Assembly (NCBI GenBank): GCA_947457545.1
Contig: CANGXD010000003.1
Location: 1-64,000, forward strand
Origin: Gemmatimonadaceae bacterium
GTDB taxonomy: Bacteria > Gemmatimonadota > Gemmatimonadetes > Gemmatimonadales > Gemmatimonadaceae
DNA: 64,000 nt
Direction of reading: 5' to 3'
Below, in pieces: positions 16,979 through 26,599 of the stretch. The notes beneath the pieces were generated by a model. That model had not been told where the DNA came from. It searched no databases and worked only from the letters and a program-made list of their open reading frames with translations. A program made the translations under genes and the position numbers. Each line of letters begins with the position of its first letter. The stretch's first letter is position 1.

Positions 16979-17775
16979 AAGGCGCTCCCTGATGCCGCCG
17001 CTGGAACACGGGCGAGTGCCGCTTTGGCGAAGGCGGCAATGCGCGCGTCGGCCATGTCACACCCGAACTGCCGGTTCCATTTGTGCAGCGAGCGCTCCAG
17101 TCGCGCGACATTGCGCTCCATGGTGCGAGCCGGCGAGACCCCACCGATGGTCGCGACATCCACATCGATCACCATGGCGGATGGCGGCGTGTCGGGAGGC
17201 GTATGCAACAGAATATTCTTCACGTTCAGATCGGGATGGACCACGCCGTGCCGCGCCAGCTGCTCGAGAAGCGTCAGCGTAGCCGCGAGCGCGGCGTCGC
17301 ACTCAATGGCGGGCGCGAGGTTGGCGAGGACCATGCCGAGATCCGCCGTGTGTTCGACGTAGCGCGACACGACGTCGACGCGTACCAGACCAAAGGCGGC
17401 GTGGTACAGCGCGTACCCCAGCACTTCCGTCGTGGGGATCCCCAACTCCAACAGCTTCCGCGAGTGCTCGAACTCCAACGGGGCCCGCGTGGGTCGCCGG
17501 AACACGTCTCGCGTGAGCGGCGCCAGCAGGCCACCATGCCATGAATGGCGCACGACGACTGCAGTGCGCGTCGTGGGGAGTGCGGCGACGTATACGGGTG
17601 CCCGCCCACGCAACGCACGCGGCTGCGGCTGCGACGACGCCCATTCATACAGCGTGCCGTGGTCTCGAATAACGGTGCTCAAGTCGTCGAGGTACGCGGC
17701 GCAACCGAACACCGTCGCCTGCGCGAGCGGTCTCGAGTCGAGCGCTGGCGCGAAGGCCACCGGTGCGGTCGTCAT
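16975..17775 (-). CDS. LPS core sugar kinase (Kdo/WaaP family)
   Basis: 266 aa, protein-kinase-like fold. It phosphorylates Kdo or heptose in the LPS inner core. The catalytic loop HGVVHPDLNVKNILL and the metal-binding VIDVDVA (replacing DFG) are clear. RHSWHGGLLAPL near residue 80 is typical of the family's glycine-rich loop. It lies in an operon with overlapping ends on both sides: ATGA with the cyclase gene upstream (17772-17775) and GTGA with the glycosyltransferase downstream. KdkA versus WaaP cannot be told apart. Confidence 0.9.
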   Translation of the reverse strand: MTTAPVAFAPALDSRPLAQATVFGCAAYLDDLSTVIRDHGTLYEWASSQPQPRALRGRAPVYVAALPTTRTAVVVRHSWHGGLLAPLTRDVFRRPTRAPLEFEHSRKLLELGIPTTEVLGYALYHAAFGLVRVDVVSRYVEHTADLGMVLANLAPAIECDAALAATLTLLEQLARHGVVHPDLNVKNILLHTPPDTPPSAMVIDVDVATIGGVSPARTMERNVARLERSLHKWNRQFGCDMADARIAAFAKAALARVPAAASGSAL

Positions 17776-19355
17776 TCGCCGCGCTCGACTTGCCACACGA
17801 AACGCTCTTCGCTGTTCCGGCGCAGTACGCGCAGCTCTTCGCGGGAGCGACACGACACGGGCACGGCGCGGGAGGCCGTGACGGCCTCGACGATGCTCTC
17901 ACTCACCAGCACTTCGTCGGCTTGGGCCAGGCTGCACAGGCGACTCGCCACGTTGACGGTATCACCGATGAGCGTGAACTCGAGGCGTCGCGGAGAGCCG
18001 ATGTTCCCCACGAAGGCTTCGCCCTGATGAATACCAATACCCGCATGCAGTTCGGGGCGTCCCTCGTCTCGCCAGCGGGTGTTGAGTTCCGCGAGTGCCA
18101 CCTGCATGTCGAACGCCGCCAATACCGCGCAGTCGACATCGTTCTCCTGGGTCTCCGGCGCGCCCCAATAGGCCATGATCGCGTCGCCGATGAACTTGTC
18201 GAGGGCGCCGCCATGACGGAACACACACTCCACCATCGCGGTGAAGTACTCGTTCAGCTGGTTCGCCATGTCCGTCGCCGGCAGCGACTCGGCAATGACC
18301 GTAAAGCCGCGGATGTCGCTGAACAGCACCACCACCTGCTGTCGTGTCCCGCCGGGTTCCACGCGCGTCGTGGTGAGCGCAATACGCTCGGCCAACTGCG
18401 GCGTGAAATACCGCTCGAAGTTTTCGCGCACGCGGGCGGCCTGCAGCAACTGTGCTGCCGCCGTTTCGCGTTCGACCGCGGCGGCCGCGATACCGGCAAA
18501 GGCGACGAGCAAGGCCAGGTCGTCATCATCGAAGACAGACCCGTCGCGCAGATGGTCGACATAGAGCACGCCCAGCGTCGCGCGCTGCTCGCCGAGCAAG
18601 GGGGCGGCGATCGCCGACTTCACCGCCTGCTTGAGGACCGACTCGCCGGCGGTACGCTCGTCGCTGCCGGCATCGTTGGTGAGCAGCGCGACCTGGCGTT
18701 CGGCCACGCCATTGGCAATGGCGCGGGGCACCGGTCGCGGAATGTTGCCGCGACGGTCGCGAGATACGCGAGTGTCGAGGACGCCGTCGGGAGTCGCCAG
18801 AAGAATGGCCACCCGGTCGGCGTCGAAGGTGCTGAACAAGTCCTCGGTAATCGCGTCCAACAGCCCGTCGAGATCGCCGAAGGAACCAAGGCGCTGCGCG
18901 ATGCGCACCAGCTGTGTGAGTCGCTGCGTTGCCTGCGCATTGCCCGCAGTGGTGTTGGCGACATCGGCTAAGGCCTGATCGGGCGACGGCACCACGCGTT
19001 CACGCAGCAGCGTGGCGGCCGGATCGCTCGAAGCGTTTGCCATCGCCGTTCGCATCGGCGTGGCTGGGGCCATGCGCAGCGTGAACGCGACGGTGCCAAA
19101 GGCGATGCTGTCGCCAGCGCGCGCCACACCGTGCGACACACGCGCGTCGTTGATCCACGTGCCGTTGCGCGAGCCGAAGTCGATGACGTGCACCACGACA
19201 TCACGCTCGTCCACGCGCAACTCGGCGTGGCGACGCGAGACGGCCGGGTGCAGGATGGGAAGATCACTGATGGGGTCGCGGCCTACGATCAGCGATTCCT
19301 TGCCGGCGAGCGAAAACCGACGATCGCCGGCGGTGGACTCCAGCACGAAGGGCAA
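17772..19355 (-). CDS. FHA-GAF-class III adenylate/guanylate cyclase
   Basis: 527-aa soluble signalling protein. FHA domain about residues 20-92 (GRDPISD, SRRHAEL, SRNGTWIND), which reads phosphothreonine. GAF domain about 150-300. Class III cyclase domain about 340-510: metal Asp in LFSDIRGFT, KFIGDAIMAYWG with the purine-contact Lys, and LIGDTVNVASRL with the second specificity Asp and transition-state Asn/Arg. Lys plus Asp favours ATP, so cAMP is the likely product. It lies 3 bases after trpE and overlaps the LPS kinase start (ATGA), an unusual coupling of second-messenger signalling to LPS core genes. Confidence 0.92.
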   Translation of the reverse strand: MPFVLESTAGDRRFSLAGKESLIVGRDPISDLPILHPAVSRRHAELRVDERDVVVHVIDFGSRNGTWINDARVSHGVARAGDSIAFGTVAFTLRMAPATPMRTAMANASSDPAATLLRERVVPSPDQALADVANTTAGNAQATQRLTQLVRIAQRLGSFGDLDGLLDAITEDLFSTFDADRVAILLATPDGVLDTRVSRDRRGNIPRPVPRAIANGVAERQVALLTNDAGSDERTAGESVLKQAVKSAIAAPLLGEQRATLGVLYVDHLRDGSVFDDDDLALLVAFAGIAAAAVERETAAAQLLQAARVRENFERYFTPQLAERIALTTTRVEPGGTRQQVVVLFSDIRGFTVIAESLPATDMANQLNEYFTAMVECVFRHGGALDKFIGDAIMAYWGAPETQENDVDCAVLAAFDMQVALAELNTRWRDEGRPELHAGIGIHQGEAFVGNIGSPRRLEFTLIGDTVNVASRLCSLAQADEVLVSESIVEAVTASRAVPVSCRSREELRVLRRNSEERFVWQVERGE

Positions 19356-19358
19356 TGC

Positions 19359-20870
19359 TCAGTGCCCCGCGGCCGCACGGGCGCGACCGATGGCGGTGAG
19401 CATGGCCCGCGCCTTGTTGTTCGTTTCTTCCCACTCGTTCTCGGGCACGGAGTCGTGCACGATACCGCCGCCCGCCTGTACCGATGCGACACCGTCGGCA
19501 ATCACACAGGTGCGGATGGTGATCGCGAGGTCCATGCGCGTGTCGCCGGCGCCAATGACGCCGAGCGCCCCCGCGTAGGCACCGCGACGCTCGGGTTCGA
19601 GCTCGTCGATGATCTCCATGGCGCGCACCTTGGGGGCACCGGTCATGGTGCCAGCCGGGAACACCGCGCGGAACGCATCGAGCGCACTCGCCCCGTCGGG
19701 GAGCTGTCCCTCGACTTGGCTTACGATGTGAAAGACGTGCGAGTACTTCTCGATGTCCATGAGGTCCGTCACTTCGACGGTGCCATACTTGGCCAGGCGT
19801 CCCACGTCGTTGCGGCCGAGGTCAACGAGCATGACGTGTTCGGCACGCTCCTTTTCGTCGTTGATGAGTTCATCCGCGAGCGCCGCATCTTCGGCGTCCG
19901 TGCGACCACGGGGGCGTGTGCCGGCGATGGGGCGCACCGTCACCTTGCCGTTCTCCACGCGCAGCATCATCTCGGGCGAACTGCCCACAAGCTCGAGGCC
20001 GTCGAGCTGCAGATGGAACATGTACGGGCTCGGATTGAGCGCGCGCAGCATACGGTAGAGCGTGGTGCTATCGAAGTCGAACGGTACTTCCATGCGACGC
20101 GCAAGGAGCGCCTGAAAGACGTCGCCCGAGAGGATGTACTCCTTGATGCGGTCGACATTGCGCAGGAAGTCTTCGCGCGCGAACGTCGAGCGTGCCACGG
20201 CGGGCGCGGCATCTTCGTGCATGGAGAGTGGCGGGAGTACTTCGGGGCCCTGCAGTCGCGCGATCGTGTCGTCGAGCGTCGCGGTTGCCCGCGTGTGCAG
20301 CGCGACCAGCGTCTCGTCGCTGGCGCCGGCCGGCACCGGCACCGACACGATGACTCGGGCCTGCCCACGCCAGTTATCGATGACGACGAGTGCGTCGGTA
20401 AAGACAAAACAGGCGTCGGGGTAGGTGAGCGCGCGTGGCGGCGCATTGGGGAGGCGCTCGATGTGGCGTACGGTGTCGTACGAGAAGAACCCGAACGCGC
20501 CGCTCCACAGCGTCCCGAGCTCCGGGGCATCCACCGGCCGCATATCGCGCACGAGGTCGCGCAGATCCCCAATGGGGTCCGACGGGGTACGCGCCCCGTG
20601 CCAGCCGGTATCGGGCGCCCAGTCTTCCACCACGCCGTCCATGAGGCGCCACGCGCCACGGGGGGCGCTGCCGAGATAGGTGTAGCGCGACCATGCCTGT
20701 CCGCGGGTGACCGCGGATTCCAGCAGAAACGCAAACGGCCCGCTCCGCAGCTTGGCGAAGGCGGAGACGGGGGTACAGAGGTCGAGCAGGCAGTCGCGCC
20801 ACACGGGCACGAGGCCACCGGCCGCGCGGCACGACTCGGCGCGGGCGCGGAAATCAGCAAAGGTGGTCAT
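19359..20870 (-). CDS. trpE: Anthranilate synthase component I
   Basis: 503 aa. Uses chorismate plus ammonia (from the TrpG partner) to make anthranilate, the first step of tryptophan synthesis. The C-terminal chorismate-binding domain shows IAGTRPRGRT, ELINDEKERAEHVMLVDLGRND and GTMTGAPK. Near residue 50 is LLES, the element that binds feedback tryptophan, which favours TrpE over PabB. No trpG is in the window. A GTG immediately before the ATG is an alternative start. It is first in a leftward operon leading to the cyclase and LPS genes, and is divergent from the Nudix gene. Confidence 0.92.
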   Translation of the reverse strand: MTTFADFRARAESCRAAGGLVPVWRDCLLDLCTPVSAFAKLRSGPFAFLLESAVTRGQAWSRYTYLGSAPRGAWRLMDGVVEDWAPDTGWHGARTPSDPIGDLRDLVRDMRPVDAPELGTLWSGAFGFFSYDTVRHIERLPNAPPRALTYPDACFVFTDALVVIDNWRGQARVIVSVPVPAGASDETLVALHTRATATLDDTIARLQGPEVLPPLSMHEDAAPAVARSTFAREDFLRNVDRIKEYILSGDVFQALLARRMEVPFDFDSTTLYRMLRALNPSPYMFHLQLDGLELVGSSPEMMLRVENGKVTVRPIAGTRPRGRTDAEDAALADELINDEKERAEHVMLVDLGRNDVGRLAKYGTVEVTDLMDIEKYSHVFHIVSQVEGQLPDGASALDAFRAVFPAGTMTGAPKVRAMEIIDELEPERRGAYAGALGVIGAGDTRMDLAITIRTCVIADGVASVQAGGGIVHDSVPENEWEETNNKARAMLTAIGRARAAAGH

Positions 20871-20928
20871 CACCGGAAAGTTCGCCGCCCCGCTCGCCGT
20901 GAGGCAAGCGACGACCTAGCATTCGCTC

Positions 20929-21432
20929 ATGAGCTTCGACGATACCCAATTGTCCACGACCCGCGTCGACGTACGCGTGGTGGACGTAGTCGTGTTGGCG
21001 CCGGCACCGCCGGGGGGTGCTGACCGGTGGCAGGTATTGGCCATGCGGCGCGCCGCAGGAACGCGCTGTACCGGCGCCTGGGAGATCGTGCACGGCCGCA
21101 TCGAGCGGGGAGAGCGTCCCGGCCAGGCGGCCCGACGCGAGGTTCAGGAGGAGACCGGACTGACACCGGAGCGCCTGTACAGCATTACCGTGAACCCGTT
21201 CTATCTGCACCGTTTTGACAGCGTGCAACTCGCCGTGGTGTTCGCGGCGGTCGTCGATGGTTCAGTCCCCATCACGACGGGCGCGGAGCACGATGCGTGG
21301 GAGTGGCTCAGCCCCGCGGACGCCATGGACCGCCTCGCCTGGCCGCGGGAGCATCAGGCGTTGCAGTACACCCTGCATCTATTGCGGCACGGCGATGCTG
21401 GCCCGGTCGAGGATGTGCTGCTGGTGCCGTAA
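20929..21432 (+). CDS. Nudix hydrolase
   Basis: 167 aa. A full Nudix box is visible from Gly56 onward: GRIERGERPGQAARREVQEE, then TGL, fitting GX5EX7REUXEEXGU exactly. It therefore hydrolyses a nucleoside diphosphate linked to some other group; substrate unknown. It is divergent from trpE (58 bases between starts), and the downstream leftward lipoprotein gene ends 17 bases away. Confidence 0.9.
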   Translation: MSFDDTQLSTTRVDVRVVDVVVLAPAPPGGADRWQVLAMRRAAGTRCTGAWEIVHGRIERGERPGQAARREVQEETGLTPERLYSITVNPFYLHRFDSVQLAVVFAAVVDGSVPITTGAEHDAWEWLSPADAMDRLAWPREHQALQYTLHLLRHGDAGPVEDVLLVP

Positions 21433-21449
21433 GGCTCAGCGTGCTGCGC

Positions 21450-22118
21450 TCAGCGCTTGCCGGCTGCGCGCGAACGTACCAGCGCGCGCTCACGCTCGAT
21501 GCGCTGCAGCACACTGTTCCAGTCGGTCACGCTCGTCGTGGTTTCGAGCTGCGCGGTGACTGGCTGATTGAGATCGATCTGCCCGTCGAACACCAGCAGT
21601 GCCGATTGCACTTCGCGCTGCTTGAGACGGTATTCGCCGAATCCCGGCGTGAGCGGCACCATGTCCAGCGGGCGAAAATCGCGCCCGGTGTTGCTGATGA
21701 TGAACTCCTGGGGCGAAAAACGCGTCTCGCCTTGCTCGAGGGCGAAAAAGCTCACGTACCACACCGAGTACGATGGCAGCCGGCTGCGCTCTTTCACCGC
21801 GAGGAGCTGCTGCTCCTTGCTCGTCTGCAGGTCGCGCAGGGCGCGATAGGAGTCGGGGGAGAGCAGGCGAATGATCCGCTCGTCGAGCGGCACCGCGCGC
21901 ACCTGCAGCCCGTTGGCCGGCGAGGTCTTGAGCGCAATGTCGTCCTGTCGGAGCGTTCCGAAACCGGCGGGCACCCAATTGGGGTCGAGGGTGTCTCCGC
22001 TGACACTGGTTTGGCCCGCCGGCGGCGGCACCTGCGCCACGACCTGATTGGCGGTAGCGCATGCCGCCGTCAGCGACACGAGGGCGAGCAGGAGCAGCTG
22101 TTGAGCACGGGAGATCAT
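21450..22118 (-). CDS. Conserved hypothetical lipoprotein
   Basis: 222 aa, function not recognised. The N-terminal signal LLLLALVSLTAAC is a lipobox (cleavage before Cys20), so the mature protein is lipid-anchored, probably in the outer membrane. The mature part has alternating strands (YSVWYVSFFALEQGETRFSPQEFII) and a basic C-terminal helix. Its ATG overlaps the engB stop (ATGA, 22115-22118), making it the last gene of clpX-lon-engB-lipoprotein. Confidence 0.75.
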   Translation of the reverse strand: MISRAQQLLLLALVSLTAACATANQVVAQVPPPAGQTSVSGDTLDPNWVPAGFGTLRQDDIALKTSPANGLQVRAVPLDERIIRLLSPDSYRALRDLQTSKEQQLLAVKERSRLPSYSVWYVSFFALEQGETRFSPQEFIISNTGRDFRPLDMVPLTPGFGEYRLKQREVQSALLVFDGQIDLNQPVTAQLETTTSVTDWNSVLQRIERERALVRSRAAGKR

Positions 22119-22783
22119 GGCGCGGGTATCCTCCAGTCGGGCAAGGCAAGCAGGTCCATGAGTGCCGACGCGAGTTCATCGCGTCCGGCGCCGGTGGTCG
22201 AACTGAACGGCACGATCTGGTCCGCGTCGAGGCGCAACTGCGTCGCCAGCGCTTCGACCCGTGGCGCCACCTCGATCTTCTTGAGCTTGTCGACCTTGGT
22301 GACGGCAAAGATCGTCGGTACGCCCAATGTTGCCAGAAAGTCGAGCATGACCATGTCGTCGGCCGTCGGATCGTGACGCACGTCGAGCAACTGCACGACA
22401 CCCCACAGTTTGGGGCTGTCGCTCAGATACCCCTCGATGAGCGGACGCCACTCGGCGCGACGTTCCTTGCTGATGCGTGCGTAGCCGTAGCCCGGCAAGT
22501 CGGCGAGGACGAACTGCCGGTTCACGTCGAAGAAGTGAATCTCGCGCGTGCGCCCGGGCGTGTTGCTTACACGCGCGAAGGCTTTGCGCTTCATGAGCTT
22601 GTTGAGCAGCGACGACTTGCCCACGTTCGATCGCCCCACAAAGGCGATTTCCGGATGCGTGACATCGGGACGCCACCCGCCACGCTGAGACATCGGCCCC
22701 AGGTACTCGAGATACCGAATGACCAGCGGATCGGGCGCCGACGTATCGGACTTGGGTTTGTCGGTGCGAACGGTTTTGCTCAT
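22115..22783 (-). CDS. engB: Ribosome-biogenesis GTP-binding protein EngB/YsxC
   Basis: 222 aa. TrmE-Era-like GTPase needed for 50S subunit assembly. G1 GRSNVGKSSLLNK (about residues 50-62), the switch region NTPGRTREIHFF, G3 DLPGYGYA and G4 TKVDKLKK are all present. It begins 7 bases after the lon stop and overlaps the lipoprotein start, so it is co-transcribed with both. Confidence 0.95.
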   Translation of the reverse strand: MSKTVRTDKPKSDTSAPDPLVIRYLEYLGPMSQRGGWRPDVTHPEIAFVGRSNVGKSSLLNKLMKRKAFARVSNTPGRTREIHFFDVNRQFVLADLPGYGYARISKERRAEWRPLIEGYLSDSPKLWGVVQLLDVRHDPTADDMVMLDFLATLGVPTIFAVTKVDKLKKIEVAPRVEALATQLRLDADQIVPFSSTTGAGRDELASALMDLLALPDWRIPAP

Positions 22784-22790
22784 GATGTCC

Positions 22791-25160
22791 TCACGTCACC
22801 ATGCCCGGTGCATCGGACAATACGATGCGCTCTTCGCGCAACGTCGGCACGGCACCGCGCAACGCCACCGCGAGCACTTCGTCCATGGTGCGCGCCACAT
22901 GCCAGGTGACGCCGGCGCGCACGTCGTCGGGCAGTTCGTTCAGATCCTTCATGTTTGCGGCCGGCACGATCACGTGCGCAATGCGATGCCGGTGTGCGGC
23001 CACGCCTTTCTCGCGCAACCCGCCAATAGGCAACACCCGACCACGCAACGTGACTTCGCCCGTCATGGCCACATCGCCGCGTACCGGGATGCCCGTGAGG
23101 GCACTGATCAGCGCCGTGGCCAACGCAATACCCGCCGACGGGCCATCCTTGGGCGTGGCACCTGCAGGCAAGTGTACGTGAATGTCGCGCGTACGATGGA
23201 AGTCTGGCGAGAGCCCCAGTGCCGACGCGCGCGCGCGTACGAAGCTCAATGCGGCGGCCGCCGACTCCTTGATGACATCCCCCAGCGTGCCGGTGAGTTG
23301 CAGACGTCCACGTCCAGGTACCACGCTCACTTCGATTTCGAGCAGTTCACCACCGGTGCTCGTGTACGCGAGTCCGTTGGCGACGCCCACCTGGTCCTCG
23401 AGATTGAGCTCATCTTCGGGGTGCGGAGCGGTGCCGAGCATCGCGTGCAAGTCGTCGGTGCTGACGGTATGCGTATTCTTGTCGGTCCATGCGCGGCGCG
23501 CGAGTTTGCGCGACAGGCGCGCGATGCGGCGCTCCAGATCACGCACGCCGGCTTCGCGCGTGTAGTTACGAATGATGGCCGGCAGCACATCGTCGGCGAG
23601 CGTGACGCGGTCGGCAGGAACGCCATTCGCCACGAGCTGCTTGGGCACGAGGAAGCGGCGGGCAATCGCGAGCTTCTCCTGTTCCAGATAGCCGGGCAGG
23701 CGAATGATTTCCATACGGTCGCGCAGCGCTTCCGGAATGCTCCCCAGCGAGTTGGCCGTGGTCACGAACAATACCTGCGACAGGTCGTAGTCGACTTCGA
23801 GGTAGTGATCGTTGAACGCGCTGTTCTGCTCGGGGTCGAGCACTTCGAGCAGTGCCGCTGCCGGGTCGCCGCGGAAGTCGGCGCCCAGCTTGTCGATTTC
23901 GTCGAGCAGAATGACCGGGTTGACGCTCTCCGCACGGCGCATCGCCTGCAGGATGCGTCCCGGCATCGCGCCGATGTAGGTGCGACGATGACCACGGATT
24001 TCCGCTTCGTCACGCACACCGCCGAGGGCCATGCGCACGAACTTGCGATCGAGCGCATGGGCAATGGAGCGGCCTAACGACGTCTTGCCCACGCCCGGCG
24101 GTCCCACCAGACAGAGAATGGGCCCGGGAAGCTTCCCCACGCGCGCGAGCACGGCAATGTGGTCGAGGATGCGTTCCTTGACCTCGGCGAGCCCGTAGTG
24201 ATCGCCTTCGAGCGACGTGCGCGCGACGTCGAGGTCGGTGGTGTCGACCGTACGCGCCGTCCACGGAAGGGCGAGCACCCAGTCGAGCCATCCGCGTGAG
24301 ACCGCGGCGTCGGGGCTGGTGGGCGAGCTGCGCTTGAGTCGGCGCAACTCACGATGCGCGCGCGTTTCGACCGCCTCCGGCAATCCACGCGCGGCGATCT
24401 GTTTGGCCATCTCCTCGAACTCGTCGCCGTCTTCCTGGCCGAGCTCGCGGTGAATGGCCCGCAGCTGCTCCTGCAGAAAGAACTCGCGTTGATTCTGAAA
24501 GAGCGACCCGCGCACCTGATCGTCAATCTTGCGTTCGAGCTTGAGCAGTTCGAGCTCGGCCCCAAGAATGTTGACCAGCTGCGTGGAGAGATCCGCGAGC
24601 GAGGCGGCGCCAAGCAGTGCCTGACGTTGTTCGATGGGGATCTGCAAATGCGCAGCGATGCCGAAGGCAATGCGCTCTTCGTCGTCGAGCCCCTGGAGCA
24701 GTCCGATGACTTCGGGGGGCAACCGGCGTTGCAACCCGCTGTAGTCCTCAAACAAGGAGAGGGCATGGCGGATACGCGCGTGCGTCGTTTCGCTCCCCTG
24801 CGGGCCGCCTGCGCGCGCGCGCTTGAAGGGCAGGGGGTCGACGCGCGCTTCGATGAGCGTGCCGGCTTTGGCGCCCTTGGTGGCCTGCAGCGCCTTGGTG
24901 GTGGTGAAGCGCGAGACCTGCACACGCTCCAGCCCGTCGACCAGAATTTTGGTGGTGCCGTTCGAGACGCGCGTCGCCTGCTGTACGCGGGCGCGCACGC
25001 CGATGCGGTACAGGTCGGTCCCGGTGGGGACGTTCACATCGGCATTGCGCTGCGTGACGAGCAGAATTTCCCGGGAGCCGTCGAGGGCCGCGGTCACGGC
25101 CGCCAGCGACGCGTCCCGTCCGATGAGGAGGGGCATGGCGACGTGGGGGAACAGCACCAC
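22791..25160 (-). CDS. lon: ATP-dependent protease Lon
   Basis: 789 aa from the first conventional start (GTG at 25160). Cytoplasmic AAA+ serine protease. N-terminal substrate domain about 1-300; Walker A GPPGVGKTSLG about 355; S16 protease domain from about 590 with Ser in KDGPSAG (about 673) and Lys in GLREKG (about 716). The conserved Lon N-terminus LPVLPLRD is encoded in frame immediately upstream of the GTG (25161-25184) with no ATG, GTG or TTG before it. A CTG at 25184, giving 797 aa, may be the true start. That region also forms a perfect hairpin. It lies downstream of clpX and upstream of engB. Confidence 0.95.
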   Translation of the reverse strand: MVLFPHVAMPLLIGRDASLAAVTAALDGSREILLVTQRNADVNVPTGTDLYRIGVRARVQQATRVSNGTTKILVDGLERVQVSRFTTTKALQATKGAKAGTLIEARVDPLPFKRARAGGPQGSETTHARIRHALSLFEDYSGLQRRLPPEVIGLLQGLDDEERIAFGIAAHLQIPIEQRQALLGAASLADLSTQLVNILGAELELLKLERKIDDQVRGSLFQNQREFFLQEQLRAIHRELGQEDGDEFEEMAKQIAARGLPEAVETRAHRELRRLKRSSPTSPDAAVSRGWLDWVLALPWTARTVDTTDLDVARTSLEGDHYGLAEVKERILDHIAVLARVGKLPGPILCLVGPPGVGKTSLGRSIAHALDRKFVRMALGGVRDEAEIRGHRRTYIGAMPGRILQAMRRAESVNPVILLDEIDKLGADFRGDPAAALLEVLDPEQNSAFNDHYLEVDYDLSQVLFVTTANSLGSIPEALRDRMEIIRLPGYLEQEKLAIARRFLVPKQLVANGVPADRVTLADDVLPAIIRNYTREAGVRDLERRIARLSRKLARRAWTDKNTHTVSTDDLHAMLGTAPHPEDELNLEDQVGVANGLAYTSTGGELLEIEVSVVPGRGRLQLTGTLGDVIKESAAAALSFVRARASALGLSPDFHRTRDIHVHLPAGATPKDGPSAGIALATALISALTGIPVRGDVAMTGEVTLRGRVLPIGGLREKGVAAHRHRIAHVIVPAANMKDLNELPDDVRAGVTWHVARTMDEVLAVALRGAVPTLREERIVLSDAPGMVT

Positions 25161-25173
25161 GTCCCGAAGCGGA

Positions 25174-25202
25174 AGGACCGGCAGCTTTAGGCTGCCGGTC
25201 CT
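25174..25202 (-). promoter_or_regulatory. lon: Perfect 12-bp hairpin over the lon start region
   Basis: Arms AGGACCGGCAGC and GCTGCCGGTCCT are exactly complementary around a 5-base loop, between the clpX stop (25220) and lon. No T-run follows, so it is not a typical terminator. It would hide the candidate CTG start and a GAGGA ribosome-site-like motif, so it could limit lon translation or mark an mRNA processing point. Role inferred. Confidence 0.6.
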
Positions 25203-25219
25203 CGAAGTGCGTTGCGTGC

Positions 25220-26482
25220 TCAGGCTTCCTTCTTCTGCCGCTTGGGCGCGATCTCGAGGAGCGGGGGGCCGCCGTGCTGCACCGCAGCCTCGGTCACCCG
25301 AACCTCCACGACATCGTCGCGGGTCGGCAGTTCGAACATGGTATCGAGGAGTGTCTCCTCAAGGATGGCGCGCAAGCCGCGCGCCCCGGTGCCACGCTTG
25401 AGGGCCTTGGCGGCAACGGCGCGGAGCGCCGATTCCTCGAACGTGATTTTGACTTCTTCGAGATCGAAGAGGCGCTGGTACTGCTTGGTCAGCGCGTTCT
25501 TCGGCTCCTTCAGAATGCTGACGAGTGTGTCTTCGTCGAGGGCTTCGAGCGGCACACAGACTGGCAGACGGCCCACGAGTTCAGGGATGATCCCGAAGCG
25601 GAGCAGATCGTCCGGTTCGACTTCGACGAACGGGGTCTTGGGCGTGGTCTGCTTGATGGAGACGACCTTGCTGTCTCCCTTCTTCGCATCGAAGCCGAGC
25701 TGACGCTTGCCGGTGCGGGCCTCGATGATCTTCTCGAGGCCGTCGAAGGCGCCACCGCAGATGAACAGGATGTCCTTCGTGTTGATCTGGATGTACTCCT
25801 GCTGCGGGTGCTTGCGGCCGCCCTGAGGCGGTACGCTGGCCACCGTGCCCTCGAGAATCTTGAGGAGCGCCTGCTGCACGCCTTCGCCGGAGACATCGCG
25901 CGTGATGCTCGGGTTCTCCGACTTGCGCGCGATCTTGTCGATTTCGTCGATATACACGATGCCGCGCTCGCATTCGGCGACATTGAAGTCGCCGGCCTGC
26001 AGCAGCCGCACCAGGATGTTTTCGACGTCTTCGCCCACGTAGCCCGCTTCCGTGAGCGTGGTGGCGTCGGCGATCGTGAACGGCACGTCGAGGATGCGGG
26101 CGAGCGTCTGCGCGAGCAGCGTCTTCCCGGTACCCGTGGGGCCGATCAGCAGGATGTTGGACTTGTCGAGCTCGACATCGTCTTCGCGGGCCGTGCCGGC
26201 CGCGTTGATGCGCTTGTAGTGGTTGTACACCGCCACCGACAGCGCCTTCTTGGCATGTTCCTGCCCGATGACGTACGAGTCGAGGATGTTCTTGATCTCA
26301 CGCGGGGTAGGCACCTGCGTGATCGATTCCGCGACCTCGCGCTCCTCGTCCTCCGCCAGAATTTCATTGCAGAGGGCAATGCACTCGTTGCAGATATAGA
26401 CCGAGGGCCCCGAAATGAACTTCCGGACGGCGTCCTTGGACTTTCCGCAAAAAGAGCAGCGCAGATGCTTGTCGTGGGACAT
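25220..26482 (-). CDS. clpX: ClpXP protease ATP-binding subunit ClpX
   Basis: 420 aa, full length. AAA+ unfoldase that feeds substrates to ClpP. The N-terminal C4 zinc finger (CSFCGKS ... CNECIALC, about residues 10-38), Walker [13 protein letters not shown] (about 120) and Walker [10 protein letters not shown] are clear. The start MSHDKHLRC matches homologues; 22 codons upstream do not. Usually clpP lies directly upstream, but here clpP is 2.5 kb away and a rightward membrane protein/P450 pair lies between. Confidence 0.97.
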   Translation of the reverse strand: MSHDKHLRCSFCGKSKDAVRKFISGPSVYICNECIALCNEILAEDEEREVAESITQVPTPREIKNILDSYVIGQEHAKKALSVAVYNHYKRINAAGTAREDDVELDKSNILLIGPTGTGKTLLAQTLARILDVPFTIADATTLTEAGYVGEDVENILVRLLQAGDFNVAECERGIVYIDEIDKIARKSENPSITRDVSGEGVQQALLKILEGTVASVPPQGGRKHPQQEYIQINTKDILFICGGAFDGLEKIIEARTGKRQLGFDAKKGDSKVVSIKQTTPKTPFVEVEPDDLLRFGIIPELVGRLPVCVPLEALDEDTLVSILKEPKNALTKQYQRLFDLEEVKITFEESALRAVAAKALKRGTGARGLRAILEETLLDTMFELPTRDDVVEVRVTEAAVQHGGPPLLEIAPKRQKKEA

Positions 26483-26506
26483 GGCGATCCGGTACGGTGG
26501 GCAGCC

Positions 26507-26525
26507 CGGGGACCAGAAGTCCCCG
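26507..26525 (-). promoter_or_regulatory. Leader hairpin upstream of clpX
   Basis: CGGGGAC and GTCCCCG arms (7 bp) around CAGAA, ending 24 bases before the clpX start. A modest leader structure; function unknown. Confidence 0.3.
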
Positions 26526-26570
26526 CACAGCATTGGAACGAGCAGCACGACACGGCTGCACGGATGGTAG

Positions 26571-26599
26571 AGTTAACCCCGTAAGCTACGCAGGGTCAA
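26571..26599 (-). promoter_or_regulatory. Candidate sigma-70-type promoter for clpX
   Basis: On the minus strand TTGACC (5 of 6 to the -35 consensus) is followed after exactly 17 bases by TTAACT as a weak -10. Transcription would begin near 26564, leaving an 80-base leader containing the hairpin at 26507-26525. Nothing else is recognisable in the 279-base divergent region between clpX and 26762. Confidence 0.35.
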
